Both the position numbers and the translations under genes were made by a program. 64,000 nucleotides of DNA from assembly GCA_027924585.1 (NCBI GenBank), contig BSBM01001444.1, positions 124,001-188,000 on the forward strand. Direction: 5' to 3'. This stretch comes from Larix kaempferi. Its lineage: Eukaryota > Streptophyta > Pinopsida > Pinales > Pinaceae. Position 1 is the first letter of the stretch, and each line of letters begins with the position of its first letter. Of the stretch, positions 12,657-23,890 are shown in pieces. The notes under the pieces are model-generated. The model was given only the letters and a program-made list of their open reading frames with translations, did no database searches and was not told the origin of the DNA.

Positions 12657-13474
12657 AGTCCGTACCACTGTACGGATAGTCCTCAATCATGAGTAGTTGG
12701 CCTTCCAGCCAGGTAAAGAATCCAGAACCGTATCTGATGATCGGACCCCCGCCACCATGGCAGGACATCACCTCTGTCCATCGGGCCATGTGTGGATCCC
12801 TGGGATCCATGTCATCCAAAGTCACCTGCGGGCGTAAGAGGGGAACCCGCTCCAACAAGAATGAGATCACTATTGATCCATACCCGAACTGCTTGAGCTC
12901 TCCACACCGACACTTGGTCAGCTGATCTCGAAGGTTGGTGAGGAGTCCCTCACACCAGTTGAACACCTTCAGAGACATACAATCCTCCTCATACAACATT
13001 TGGGACTTCTTAGCCAAGTGAGCTGCTTGGATCCCTGCTATCCTCACTATGGTGAAGAGTATAGCACGCAATGGACAATCTCGCACCTCTTTAATGGGAA
13101 TCTTCCCACTAGAGGCACGCGCATGTGGAGTACAGTGTTGGGAAATCAAGTCGTCTACCGTTTGGTCACTCCCTCGCGATCCGGTGAGTGATACATTATC
13201 CCCCCTCCGGGATAATCCTATCAAGAAATAGATGTCATCAACATCTATAGTCAATATATTTTCTCCGATCATGAAGTACTGCTGCGATGCATCCCAACTC
13301 CAAAGCATATGCTCCAGTAGTAGGACTTGGTCCCTCATGCCCTGGACCTGGAATAACTTTAACAACCCACAGGTCCTCAATGCCTCCACACACAATAGAT
13401 CGTTTGCTGCTTGCACATCTTCCACCTCATGCTCACGCTCACGCCATTCTAGAACCATGTCGGCGGCCACAAAC
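12603..13474 (-). CDS. Plant mobile domain (PMD)-like exon, antisense to the surrounding element
   Basis: The minus strand is open from about 13474, with a Met at 13470, and would run 303 codons to 12559. The text resembles the plant mobile domain of MAIN/MAIL1-like and transposon-encoded proteins. It has a 'WDASQQYFMIGENILTIDVDDIYFLIGLS'-type core, cited here only by its key features: an aromatic-rich strand, a DVDD-IYFLIGL helix at about residues 75-86, and a later Arg/Trp/Glu-rich half ending near WGDIG. The frame is bounded by good splice signals: TTTGACAG before 13474, and GGTAAGAA after 12603. The last 14 codons beyond the donor (ending SFHFVYL) are probably intron. It lies antisense between a gag-like frame and a polypurine tract. 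Extra antisense ORFs are known in Tat-lineage Ty3 elements, so capture by a retrotransposon is likely. No stop codons interrupt the exon. Confidence 0.6.
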
Positions 13475-13479
13475 CTGTC

Positions 13480-15830
13480 AAAGGAAGCATTTCAACATCA
13501 TTAGACCTCACCCAAACCATCAAAACTTTTTCTTGTGGCTTAGTTTTGATTTTTGAGATGGACGTTTCCGTCGTCGCACCTCGTCTTTGCAAATAGGGCG
13601 ACATCGTTGAAAGACACCTTCTGGTTTTGCGACGACCTGGGTTCGTTGCAGTTCCCGTAAGGGATACCTACGACGACCCGAGGGCACAAAAACCCCTCAC
13701 AAATCAACCCCAAAAACCTAAAAAATGGACAAAAAATGAAATTGTAAACCACTAGAAAGGTGTTGGCTGAGATTTAGGTTTACTTGCTCCGAATGGCTTG
13801 TGAAATGGTCACTCATAGCTCTGGCAATCGATGAATGAAATTCTACTCCAAATGGCACTTTCTTCTCCCCAATTTGGCAAATAACAATGGTAACTATATT
13901 TGGTCATTTTTTCTATTTTATAAACAAAAAGGAATATTCTTTTTCAAATTTAGATGCTCTATTGGTTATTTGCTATAGTTTTGATCATTTTTACTGCATT
14001 TGAATGCCCAGTTGACTATTTGACCTAGTTTTCAAGCATGCAAGAGACGTTAAGTGTTTCATTTGCGTCGTTTTCGCATCGTAGCGATCATCTCAGGTAT
14101 GAACAACCCGTTGAATGTTTTTGTTGTTATTTTCATTCGTTAGATTTCAATTATTTAATGATGATGAGCTTACTCTTTGTTCTTTCTCGTGCTCTTAAAA
14201 CCATGAGAATAAGTCACCAAGTTATGATTTATCACTTTTCCAAGCTCGTTAAACTCCTACGGAAAAGGAACCCCCCCGAAGTCTATCTTTAAGCTCTTTT
14301 CAGGCTCTTGAAATACGAAAAGATCGCCAAGCAAACTTGTCACGTTCACGCTTGCTAAAGTATTTGAACGGTCGTATCCTTGGTGATAGTTTACCCCTTT
14401 TTCGGACCAGGGGGCACTATTTACGAAAAAGGTATACTCCAGCCAATCATGACTGGAAGAGTCCTCTCCCGTGTTGTTTTACCCTTTTTCGGGCGACGAG
14501 GATAACTTTATGAAAAAGGACCGTTGGAGTCTTCTTTAGTTCTTCTCAGACTCTCTAAACATGAAATGACGACCGAGTTTACCTTCTATGGAATCGTTAA
14601 AATATAACATTGAAGGGCCCGTAATGGGATGAATCCCTCCTCTCCCAGGTTCAGAAAATTTTTGGGATTGGACTCATCTATGATATGAGCTATACCAAGC
14701 ATCTGGTTACCCTCATCAAGCTCGTAAAAAACACATGAGGCACTCATCATTCATGATGGGGAAAAGGGAAATATTTTATGTTACACTCTTTATCTGTGGC
14801 AGTACCTAGTCGTTCTTGAACAAGGCACTCATTTGCATTTGCATACTGCACTTGGATCATGCGTTTGTCCTCGAGTTTTGCCTACTTCCTGAGTCTTGTT
14901 ACTCCTTTGGGTCATCCAAAGAATACTTCCACCAATCAGTTGCGTTAGGAGTTGGTGTCGTACTCGTCATGTCAATACTGCCAAGTCATGCCATGCCCAT
15001 GTTCAAGAATACTTTCACCACTCATTATCTGCAGTCAGTACACCTTCCACCATGTCGGTCTACTCTGAGTCAGTCTTGTATGTTACTATACCATCCGATC
15101 TACTCCAAACATCTGTTATCGAGTTTCGTGTCGATGATGGGGGATTCATCATGGCCCTCCTTCGACGGATTCATCCTTGTCGACTTCAAATCATCATTCG
15201 AGGATATTATCTAGAAACCAATCGAGTACCTTGGGCCTGCGTGCCTCAATGGCAGGTTACCTCGCTTTCAACATGAGTTTACATCATTACTTCTTGATTG
15301 AAATATTTCGTTAAGCGTTCGACTTCAACTCATTTATTCGTGCTTGACGATATGTACTGTGATACCTGGGGAATCATTGACATTAATGGTGATTTCCCTC
15401 GCGCTTGTTAAAAGTATACATCAATGACCGGTAATCAAGTGGTTTCTACCATGTTCGACGTCAAGACATTTGTAATCACATGGGCAAATTCGTATCATTG
15501 CAGGTTCGACTTGAAGACCCTGGGGAGTCATGTTTTACCCAGGTTGAAATGGAGATTGTTTTGAGTCATATTACACAGATCCACTTTTGTATTGGTCATG
15601 GTTGTGTTATCATCTCATCATGGATCTATGCTTGTGTCTAATAGCCATGATTGTGTTTAGTCGGTCATTACTACCATGGATCCGCACTGTATTGGTCGGC
15701 AACCGTGTTGTGAGTCATATGAGACTGTGTACTCAGAGTCAGTTATACTACAGCAGCATCCTTCGTCCGACAAGTCCATTTCCATTCCTTCTGTCAAAGC
15801 ATTTCACCTGTTCAGTTTCAACAGCTTCAT
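13480..15830 (+). other. Long untranslated tract before the 3' LTR
   Basis: No convincing protein is seen; the open frames of up to 132 codons on the plus strand near 14816-15276 overlap each other and lack domain features. The tract carries several 'ctttttcgg ... cgaaaaagg' inverted pairs (around 14390-14430 and 14482-14520) and ends in a polypurine tract. This fits the 3' noncoding part of a Ty3-type element. Confidence 0.45.
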
Positions 15831-15841
15831 GCTTTGGGGGG
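15831..15841 (+). promoter_or_regulatory. Polypurine tract before LTR E1
   Basis: 'gctttgggggg' lies six bases before TGTTACGCC at 15847, the start of LTR family E. This is the usual site of plus-strand priming immediately upstream of a 3' LTR, and it suggests E1 is the 3' LTR of the element to its left. Confidence 0.5.
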
Positions 15842-16146
15842 CATTCTGTTACGCCTAAATATTGCTACCCTGAAGTTTCCCATTACTAGAGGGATTAACT
15901 GACCTACTTTTCAAGGTCATCGCAGTTCACCTTTGTGCAACATGCGACGTCGCAGGTTTTCCTAATGCAGCCTGCGACGATGTTAGTTAGTTGGATAAAA
16001 GAGCATCTTCGAGCCCATTCTCGAAGCTAAGTGATGTGGAGCCCTATCCCTAGCCTTTAAGGGAGCTGGAATTCGGTTCCCTAGCCCTTGGGTGAGATCC
16101 CCTATCTCTCCCCTACCATATCTCAACTTATCCTATCCTCTTAGTC

Positions 16147-16155
16147 CTATATAAG
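16147..16155 (+). promoter_or_regulatory. TATA box of LTR E1
   Basis: 'ctatataag' lies about 300 bp inside the LTR. The homologous position in E2 (25934-25943, minus strand) reads CCTATAAATA, so the element is conserved between copies and is probably the LTR core promoter. Confidence 0.6.
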
Positions 16156-16530
16156 TGAAGCTCGTTCCCATTCCAAAGGGAGGAAATCTATAGTATCTAC
16201 ATGCTGGTGAAATTAGCTTAGGAGAGATCTCTACTCATCCCTTGAGAGATCCATCATCCCTTTGGAGGCTTTTGAATTGGCTTGATCGAAGAAGGATTGC
16301 TACGTTAAGTCATTGGTTGTAATCACTTCCTTCTATGTACTTTCCCTTTTATACAGTAATATAAATGCTTTCCACCAAATCTCATTGCATTGATGATGTT
16401 TTGTGTAGTTTTCCTGCTTAACTACTTGCTTAGATCTATTATTGTTTAGGTGCATTTTACTACTTGTTTTGTTTCTGTATTGTCTTGACAGGTTTTGCAG
16501 CTGAGATCTAAAGACCATCAAGCTTGGATC

Positions 16531-17123
16531 TATTATTTTTTCGATAATTTCATTCCATTATCATTCAGGATCACTAACAGAATAACATGTACAACATATC
16601 AATCATAAACACAATCATGCAAGCACACAAGAGGCATAGAGTTTCACCAGGGAAAATCAAGAAGGTGAAAAACCCCGCAACTTCCTCAGAGATAGAATAA
16701 AACCAAGTACAAGATCACAAGGATCAAACCCAAAGATATGTCTCTAGCAGATGCTCCTCCTCTTCCACAAGTGTGCCACTTTCTCTCTTAGCTATGCGAG
16801 CTTGAGAAGTGAGTGAATGAATAGAATGAAGGACACACCCCTCTTATTTATACTTGACTTGACTTGCCAATTAATTCACTGGGGCCGACTTTCTACTCAA
16901 GTCTAATAACCCACCCACATGACCTAATCAGGGCCGACCCCTCATTGGTGGTCTAATAACCTATCAATACAAATGACAACACTTGTCAATACACATGACG
17001 ACACTTCCAAATACAAATGACGACACTTCCAATCAAAGGAATAATACATCTCTGTGGGATATACAATAAAGTACAAATGTAATACATAGAAGAATATCTT
17101 TCGAGGTTACAAATACATCAACA
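16531..17123 (-). repeat. 3' LTR of the minus-strand Copia
   Basis: About 593 bp, closely matching 22389-22992. In plus reading it runs from 'tattattttttcgataatttc' to 'aaatacatcaaca'. The outer terminus has decayed: the intact copy starts TGTTAATTTTTC, while this one reads TATTATTTTTTC. It is followed on the inside by 'ctccctctt', the complement of the polypurine tract. Confidence 0.9.
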
Positions 17124-17606
17124 CTCCCTCTTAACTAGGAAGGTATTCTTTCGTCACGGGTCATCTATACATATTGGCGCAAGTCTTTAATTCTGGAGCT
17201 AGATCATCACCACCGGATCGCGGAGCATAAACATCATCACTACTGTTGTACTCGACATCTCAATCACTGGGATATCTCTGAATTCTACTCGTCATAGGAA
17301 GTTCTACAGAGCCAGCCCTTTTTCACGCTGGATGTAGGCCCACCACCTGTAGGTCTTCATCAGCACTGGCCATACTGTGGAATCCTCAGGACTGATTACG
17401 TGAGTCAACAAAACCTTGTAAGAGCATCCCAGGACTTTTACGAGCACACAACTCAACCTATCGGATCTCCCAAGACCTTTTACATGCCACTGCACAACCT
17501 GTCCACGGCCACAGAGTATCATCCGGATACTCACGATCATACTGATCATAACATTGTTCACGAAGCACAACCCAGATTCACATCACACAACACTTACACT
17601 CACCGG

Positions 17607-18046
17607 CATGGGAAGACACACTTCAACCATCCGTGAACGGCTTAGCACTTATATCTGCGCCATGGGAAAACACACTTCAACCATGCAAGAATGGCACCGC
17701 ATTTATATCCATAACCATGGGAAGACACACTTCAACCATGCTAGGAATGGCACAATACTTATATCGCAGCCATGGGAAGACAAACTTCAACCATGCTCGA
17801 ATGGCCCCAGCCCTTACATCTTCACCGTGGGAGAACACATCTACACCTTGTGAAGAATGGCTTCAGCCCTTACATATTTACTGTGGGAGAACACATCTAC
17901 ACCTTGTAAAGAATGGCTCAACAATTACATCACGACCTTGGGAGAACACATCTACACCTTTGTCGGAAAAGCTCGAAAATTATATCATGACCATGGGAGA
18001 ACACATCTACACCATGTCTGAAAAGCCTATGTGCATCTGTGTCTTC
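17607..18046. repeat. 55 bp tandem repeat, eight units, in the Copia 3' untranslated region
   Basis: Units start with CATGGGA-type text at 17607, 17661, 17715, 17771, 17826, 17882, 17937 and 17992. Each continues GA.ACACA(C/T)..CAACC and ends in an AT-rich 'ttata/ttaca tc' block. The first four units (ACACACTTCAACC) and last four (ACACATCTACACC) form two subtypes. A single related unit lies at about 18312. Between 18080 and 18260 a second degenerate repeat of 'gatccaactgatgcatata' type occurs. The array sits between the end of pol and the polypurine tract. Units abut with no variable spacers, so it is not a CRISPR-like array. Confidence 0.85.
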
Positions 18047-18367
18047 GGAACTCATCACACATGATCATCCTAATCATCGTCATTGCATCGTCCTGATGCA
18101 TGTTGTCCAGAGCATCGTCCTGATACTCATAATCCATCATCAACCTAATCATACAATGTATCCACCTGATACATATCATCATACATGATCCAACTGATGC
18201 ATATACATATACATGATCCAACTGATCATACACAACATCCAACTGATGCATATACAGAGAAGTAACTGGAGCATCGTCTTGATGCTCATCATCCAGCGCT
18301 TACATCCATAGCCATGGGAAGGATCCTCCTCTCACCATGCTTGGAATGGCTCCTTCAAATGTGTCCA

Positions 18368-21300
18368 TCACTTCTTCCTTGAAGTGTCGTCAATCTGAAT
18401 AACACCAAGCCTCTCTCTGAAGTACTCAAACTTCACTATGGCTAGTGGTTTTGTCAACACATCTGCAACCTGCTCATCCGTCGCAACATACAGGAGCTTC
18501 ACTGCTCCTCTCTGCACCATATCCCTGATATAGTGATATTTGATCTCAATGTGCTTCGACCTGTCGTGAAACACCGGGTTCTCAGACAGCTTCACACAAC
18601 TCTAGTTGTCACAAAAGATACCAGTAGCCTCCAATGGGAGATCAAATAACTCAGACAGTAGCTTCCTAAGCCATACTGCCTCACAACTAGCCAAAAAAGC
18701 TGCAACATACTCTGCTTCGGCTGTACTTAGTGCTACACGGGATTGCTTCCTGCTAAACCAAGAGATCACACTTGATCCCATACTGAAGCGGCATCCAGAA
18801 GTGCTCTTCCTATCTACAACACTGCCTTCCCAATCTGAATCAACATAACCTTGCAGGTTAAACTTTTGATTCGCATCATACTTGAGCCCATAATCAATTG
18901 TACCCTTCAGGTACCTCAAAATATGCTTTACAGCAACAAGGTGAACACCTCTCGGATCCGTTAGGAACTAGCTCAATGTGTTCACTGCAAAGCAAATATC
19001 CGGTCTCATGTTCGTCAGGTACATCAAGGACCCAATCATTTGACGATACATAGTGACATCAACCGGCTTAGATGAAGCATCACACATAAGCTTCAGGTTC
19101 GATGCCATAGGTGTGGCCATGGCCTTGCAATCCATCATCCCGAACCTCTTCAGGATCTCTACTACATACTTCCCTTGTCCAAGGAAGATCCCATCTGCAC
19201 TCTGCCACACCTCCATGCCTAGAAAATAGTGCATCATCCCCAAGTCCTTAATCTCAAACTCGGCGGCAAGCATCCTTCCATTCTTTCTTCTCCGCTGCTT
19301 CTTCATAGCTGGAAGGTTCTTTGTTCATAATGTCACAGAGTAAGGAAACATAACTGGTGTGTGATCTAGTCCTCTTCCTTTCTCTGTGTTCTTCTTCTAG
19401 GATGCCATACCTTTCTGCATCTTGAATGAGCTCTCTAGCCCATGTAGGTTTCCTCTTGTGAGAGTTCTTCTCACGGGGTGGATCTATAGATTCTTGCGGA
19501 TCTTCAATTTCACGAACTGCTTCTAGAATTGCTTCATTCACGGTAGTATCTAGAAATCTAGTTACCTTTGGTTCTTCATGGTCATCAACAGGTGTCTTCC
19601 TCGATTTGATGTATGATGATTCTTCATCAAATGTTACATCCCTGCTGATGTCAATCTTCTTGAACCTTGGAAAGTATATTCTGTAAGCCTTTGAGATTTC
19701 ACTGTAACCCACAAAGATGCTCTTCTTTCTTGAAGGATCTAGCTTTGTCCTCTTTTCCTTTGGAATGTGTGTATATACTGGACAACCAAATATTCTGAGA
19801 TGGTTAACTTTTGGTTTCTTGCCAGAGAAGACTTCTTCTGGTGTCTTATTGTCAAGTATCTTGTGAGGTGTTCTATTCTGCACATATACAGCTGTCCTAG
19901 CTGCTTTTGCCCATAAATGCATAGGTAGATCTTGGTCATGAAGCATTGCCTGTGCTGCTTCCATGATAGTTCTATTCTTCCTTTATGCAACTCCATTTGG
20001 TTGTGGATTGTAGGGAGCAGTCAACTCCCTCTTAATCCCTGAATCACTGCATAGCTTCTTGAAATCACCTGAAGTAAATTCTCCACCATTGTCGGATCTG
20101 AAGGTCTTAATCTTCTTATCTATTTGATTTTCTATCAAGGCTTTGAATTCTTTGAACTTATCAAACACTTCATCTTTATTCTTCAAGAAATAAACCCAAG
20201 TCTTCCTAGAGAAATCATCAATGAAAGAAACATAGTATACATACCCACTCAGAGAACTGGATGATGACATTGGACCACATACATCGGAGTGGATAATCTC
20301 TAAGATTCCTTTTGCTTTGCTTTCACTGCTTGGAAATGCCTTCTTTGTGTTCTTTCCTTTTGCACATCCTTTGCAAACACCTTCATGCTTTGACTGGATT
20401 TCAGGAATACCTTCTACAGCTTTGCTTTCTATTGGGAGTGCTCTATAGTGCACATGAGAAAACCTTCTATGCCAAAGTTCACTTGGCTCCATGGATTCAT
20501 GTACCATGGCATGTTCAGGTTGTCCCTTCAATTTGTACAATCCTCCCTCTTTCTCTCCAATTACTACTGCATCATCTATGGTCTTACCCTTTGGCCACAT
20601 GAGTACTTGGCCATCCACAAATGTAACTCTCATTCCCTTTGCATCCAAAGATGATATGGAGAGAAGATTCTTCTTAAGTCCAGGTACATATAAAACATCT
20701 TGAATTTTTATAGACTTCCCAGAGTCTAGTTTGTAGGAGGCTTCACCACTTCCTTTTATGGGATATTGATAGTCATCCTCAAGTTTCACCTTCTGAGGTG
20801 ACTCATGTTCAGATAGGTTCATGAAAGATTCTTTAAACCCAGTCACATGTTTAGAAGCCCCACTATCAATAATCCAATCATTACATCCATGAGAGATAGT
20901 ACATGTGAGAGCAGAGATTAGAACATATTCATCTTCACTAGATGAGTCATCACTTTCTGCTCTAGCCTTCTTCTTAGGAGGTTCATCATCCTCAGCAGCA
21001 TGAGCATGATATCTCCTTTTGTTTCTCTTCTTTTTCTTGTTAAAGTTGTTGTTGTTTCCCTTTTTGTTCTTGGGACAATCTGAGGCAAAGTGTCCTTTCT
21101 CATTGCAATTGAAGCATCTCAGATCTTTCTTCTCTTTTGGATGGTAGTGAGAAAATTTCTTGCGATGAGGTGGCTCTCTCTTGAGCTTGCCTTTCTTGGT
21201 GTGAGCTGTGAGAGCTTGATCTTCATTTCCCATCTTTTCTTCTCGGGCCACAAGTCTAGCTTCTTCCTGTGAGCATTCTTCCCACAATCTACTGAAAGAG

Positions 21301-21811
21301 ATTAATTTCTTTCTTGCATAGATTCCTTGGATGAAGGAGTCCCATGACCTAGGTAGGCCATTCAATGTGGTCATTACAATTTCACCATTCTCCACTACTT
21401 CATCCATAGCTTCAAGTTGTTCCTTGATTTGAGAGACCTTGGAAAAGTAGGATTGAATGGTCTCTCCATTCTGAAGCTTTACCCCTTTCAATTGGTTTCG
21501 CAGAGTCATCTTCTGATTTATGTTCTTTCCTTCAAACAACTTGGTCAAGGAGTCAAACATCTGCTTAGTGTCTTTAGGGAAGACACATGAGGTATGAGAT
21601 GTTCTTTGATAGAATCAACAATGATTCTCTTAGCCTTGACCAAGTTCTTCTTGTGTAAGGTCTTAGCCTCATCTCCCTGTGGGACAGGGACCTATTGACT
21701 TATGTAAGTGTCCAAATCATTTTCTTCTAGGATTAACCCAATCCTATACTTCCATGCTCGGAAGTTATCAGCTCCATCAAGCTTATCCTCAATCTTGGTG
21801 TGGTGAGACAT
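18368..21811 (-). pseudogene. Copia gag-pol polyprotein with reverse-transcriptase core deleted
   Basis: Gag starts at ATG 21811 (MSHHTKIEDKLDGADNF), has an in-frame stop (TAG) about 40 codons in, and shifts frame near 21570. The main frame from 21560 reads gag, a CCHC zinc knuckle (CFNCNEKGHFASDC, about 21075-21115), protease (WIIDSGASKHVTG), the integrase zinc finger (H..H..C..C, WHRRFSH to CKGC) and an integrase core with D, D (FRSDNGGEF) and E regions. A TAA at 19983 replaces the Glu of the VAERKNR motif. Pol continues to about 19265, where EKKEWKDA joins almost directly to FEIKDLGMMHYFLG. Roughly 190 residues including the KARLVAKG, DVKSAFL and YVDD segments are gone. RNase H follows (VDSDWEGS, STAEAEYVA), with TAG stops at about 18967 and 18601 at Gln positions. 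The C-terminus is the usual ADVLTKPL motif at about 18450. Confidence 0.9.
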
Positions 21812-22376
21812 TTTAAAGAGTAATTCAAATGGAAATAGAGAAGATTTAGGTCTTACCACTTGAATTGTTGAAAAACTGGATATGGAGCTCGATTAGGGTT
21901 TGTTAGAGAAACCCTAAAAATTCAAAATGTGAATTTCAAAATTCTGAAAGGATAGAAAGATGTGCCTTGATGAGCTGATCAGCTTGATATACTCAACAAT
22001 TGAAAACTGCAAAGTTTCACCCTTTAGAAATGCTTTTCAATCTCCCAGATTCACTGGGGAGGGAGGACCTTGAATTAGGGTTTGAGTTTCCTGGAGCTTC
22101 ACCCAACCAAAAAGTTCGATCCAAAGCTCTAAACTTCGATTTTTCCAAGGATCTTCCAGCTATGTCCTCAGATTTTAGAAATTTCTATTTTTGTGGAAAC
22201 CCTAATTGTTAGGTCAAAAACTGAAACAACTCAGAATTGAATTCTGTCTCGACAAAAAGATGCGCCCTTGCTAGAAGAGTCAATCTATCTTTCTGCCTTT
22301 GATGAACTGTGAAGAGAAACCCAAATAATAAGAAGCCCTAGCTTCCGCAGCTGCATAGTGCCTTCTTCTTAGGTAA

Positions 22377-22388
22377 GCTCTGATACCA
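22377..22388 (-). promoter_or_regulatory. Primer-binding site of the minus-strand Copia
   Basis: The minus strand reads TGGTATCAGAGC, an exact match to the initiator tRNA-Met 3' end complement used by plant Copia elements. It abuts the LTR at 22389. Confidence 0.95.
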
Positions 22389-22992
22389 TGTTAATTTTTC
22401 GATAATTTCATTCCATTATCATTCAGGATCGCTAAGAGAATAACATGTACAACATATCAACAACATATCAATTATAAACACAATCATGCAAACACACAAG
22501 AGACACAGAGTTTCACCAGGGAAAACCAAGAAGGTGAAAAACCCCGCATTTTCCTCAGAGCTAGAATAAAACCAAGTACAAGATCACAAGGATCAAACCC
22601 AAAGAGATGTCTCTAGCAGATGCTCCTCCTCCTCCACAAGTGCGCCACTTTCTCTCTTCGCTATGCAAGCTTGAGAAGTGAGTGAATGAATAGAATGAGG
22701 GACACACCCCTCTTATTTATACTTGACTTGACCTGCCAATTGATTCACTAGGGTTGACTTGCTAGTCAAGTCTAATAACCCACCCACATGACCTAATCAG
22801 GGCCGACCCCTCATTGGTGGTCTAAGAACCCATCAATACAAATGATGACACTTGTCAATACACATGATAACACTTCCAAATACAAATGACGACACTTCCA
22901 ATCAGAGGAATAATACATCTCTATGGGATATACAATAAAGTACAAATGTAATACATAGAAGAATATCTTCTAAGGTTACAAATACATCAACA
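22389..22992 (-). repeat. 5' LTR of the minus-strand Copia
   Basis: 604 bp. The minus reading begins TGTTGATGTATTTG and ends ATTAACA, giving the expected TG...CA. It pairs with 16531-17123; differences are scattered substitutions plus a short duplication ('acatatcaacaacatatcaa' near 22452). The minus strand carries AT-rich promoter-like text ('aagtataaataagagg' near 22715). Confidence 0.9.
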
Positions 22993-23377
22993 AGAGCAAA
23001 CATCAAGGAGAAAGGATCAGGGATCTGAAAGGTAAAGCATCTATCTACTCGATCTCTAATCAGATCTAGGAAAGTATTCTATATTCTGTCCTATTTGTTC
23101 TAGACTTACATTAAGCTAGGAAGATCAGGCCTTGAGTCCGCTCTTGGTAGATTGTCCGTCAAACATATGTATAGGACCAATGGATCTGTTGGCGTTATTT
23201 TAGGCAAAGGAAGGTGCAAAGTGTGCAATAATACACCACCGAGTTTAGGAAGATGGCTATCATGTTGGGTATCTTACCCGATAACCCAAATGTACTCATC
23301 AAGTATTTGGGACGGTTACATAGTCACATACGGAGGCAGGTGATTTTCTTCAATCCCACCATAAGGAAGATAAAGGT

Positions 23378-23890
23378 ATGAAAAAACTCTTCCACATCAA
23401 GATCCAAGTCAAGAAGACCAAGATTGATGATCTATTCGATTCTGGTTCATAGGAAAACCTCATAGCAAAGGATTGGGTAGGTAAGCTTGGATTGGAAGTA
23501 CATGATCATTCCAGTCCCTACCCATTTGGATGGATAAATAACGATGTAGAACTCAGAGTCATGAAACATAACAAGATCAAGTTCGGAATAAGTGCAGAGT
23601 ACGTTGATGACGTCGAGGTAAACGTAGTACCCCTAGATGTTTGTGGTGTAGTGTTTGGAATCCCCTACATGTATATGAGGGATGGGATATTCATGAGGAG
23701 AGGCAACCAACATTGCTTGATCAAGGATGAGAAATCCTTCAACATTAACATGCACAAAGGTAAATCAAAGATCTCTTGGGTAAGTGCTGATTGAGTGAAA
23801 AAATTGATCTCCATGGCTGATACGTGGAAGAACTACAATGCCCTCAGGATGCAGTGCAGGAAAATAACGACAACTGCCATGTTTTAAGAC
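23378..23890 (+). pseudogene. Ty3/gypsy retropepsin-like relic
   Basis: Frame from ATG 23378 reads MKKLFHIKIQVKKTKIDDL and then FDSGS, the aspartic-protease active-site motif (D-S-G). A TAG at 23450 follows at a position where Gln is expected (SGS-stop-ENLIA). It continues in the same frame to TGA at 23792 with text such as GLEVHDHSSPYPFGW, VPLDVCGVVFGIPYMYM and CLIKDEKSFNIN, typical of the protease-to-RT linker of plant Ty3 elements. The frame continues as VKKLISMADTW for a few codons. No reverse transcriptase follows and no gag precedes, so this is a deletion remnant. It lies 215 bp downstream of LTR E1 in the same orientation, and whether it belongs to E is uncertain. Confidence 0.7.

Larger units (their letters stand above)
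16531..22992 (-). mobile_element. Copia LTR retrotransposon, structurally complete but defective
   Basis: The element has two LTRs of about 600 bp, a tRNA-Met primer site, gag-pol and a polypurine tract (minus reading AAGAGGGAG just inside 17123), all on the minus strand. It is inserted in LTR E1. The flanks are GGATC (16526-16530) and AGAGC (22993-22997), which do not match each other. The homologous uninterrupted site in E2 reads CTTGGAGCAA, so the original duplication was probably GGAGC with one change on each side. The coding region carries several stops, a frameshift and a deletion of the reverse-transcriptase core, so it cannot transpose on its own. Confidence 0.9.
15847..23163 (+). mobile_element. 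LTR of family E, copy E1, split by a Copia insertion
   Basis: E1 begins TGTTACGCC at 15847 and is colinear with the minus-strand copy E2 (25401-35435). Shared landmarks: the CAG-rich 'ATGCAGC.TGC' block, 'CTATCCCTA', 'CGGTTCCCTA', a TATA box, 'CATGCTGGTGAAATTA', 'GGTTGTAATCA', 'TACAGTAATAT', 'TTGCAG' and 'GTAGATTGTCC'. E1 sequence lies at 15847-16530 and 22998-23163, about 850 bp in all; 16531-22992 is a Copia element. E1 preserves the uninterrupted versions of both sites where elements A and D entered E2. The right end is set by comparison with E2 ('gtccaataaca' there, 'gtccgtcaaaca' here) and is approximate. Confidence 0.75.

Noticed and set aside
14816-15276. Overlapping 132- and 126-codon open frames
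   Set aside because: They lie in two frames of the same untranslated tract, with no domain, no family match and no preferred frame.
17607-18046. CRISPR-like array
   Set aside because: Units abut with no unique spacers, and the context is the 3' region of a plant Copia element.
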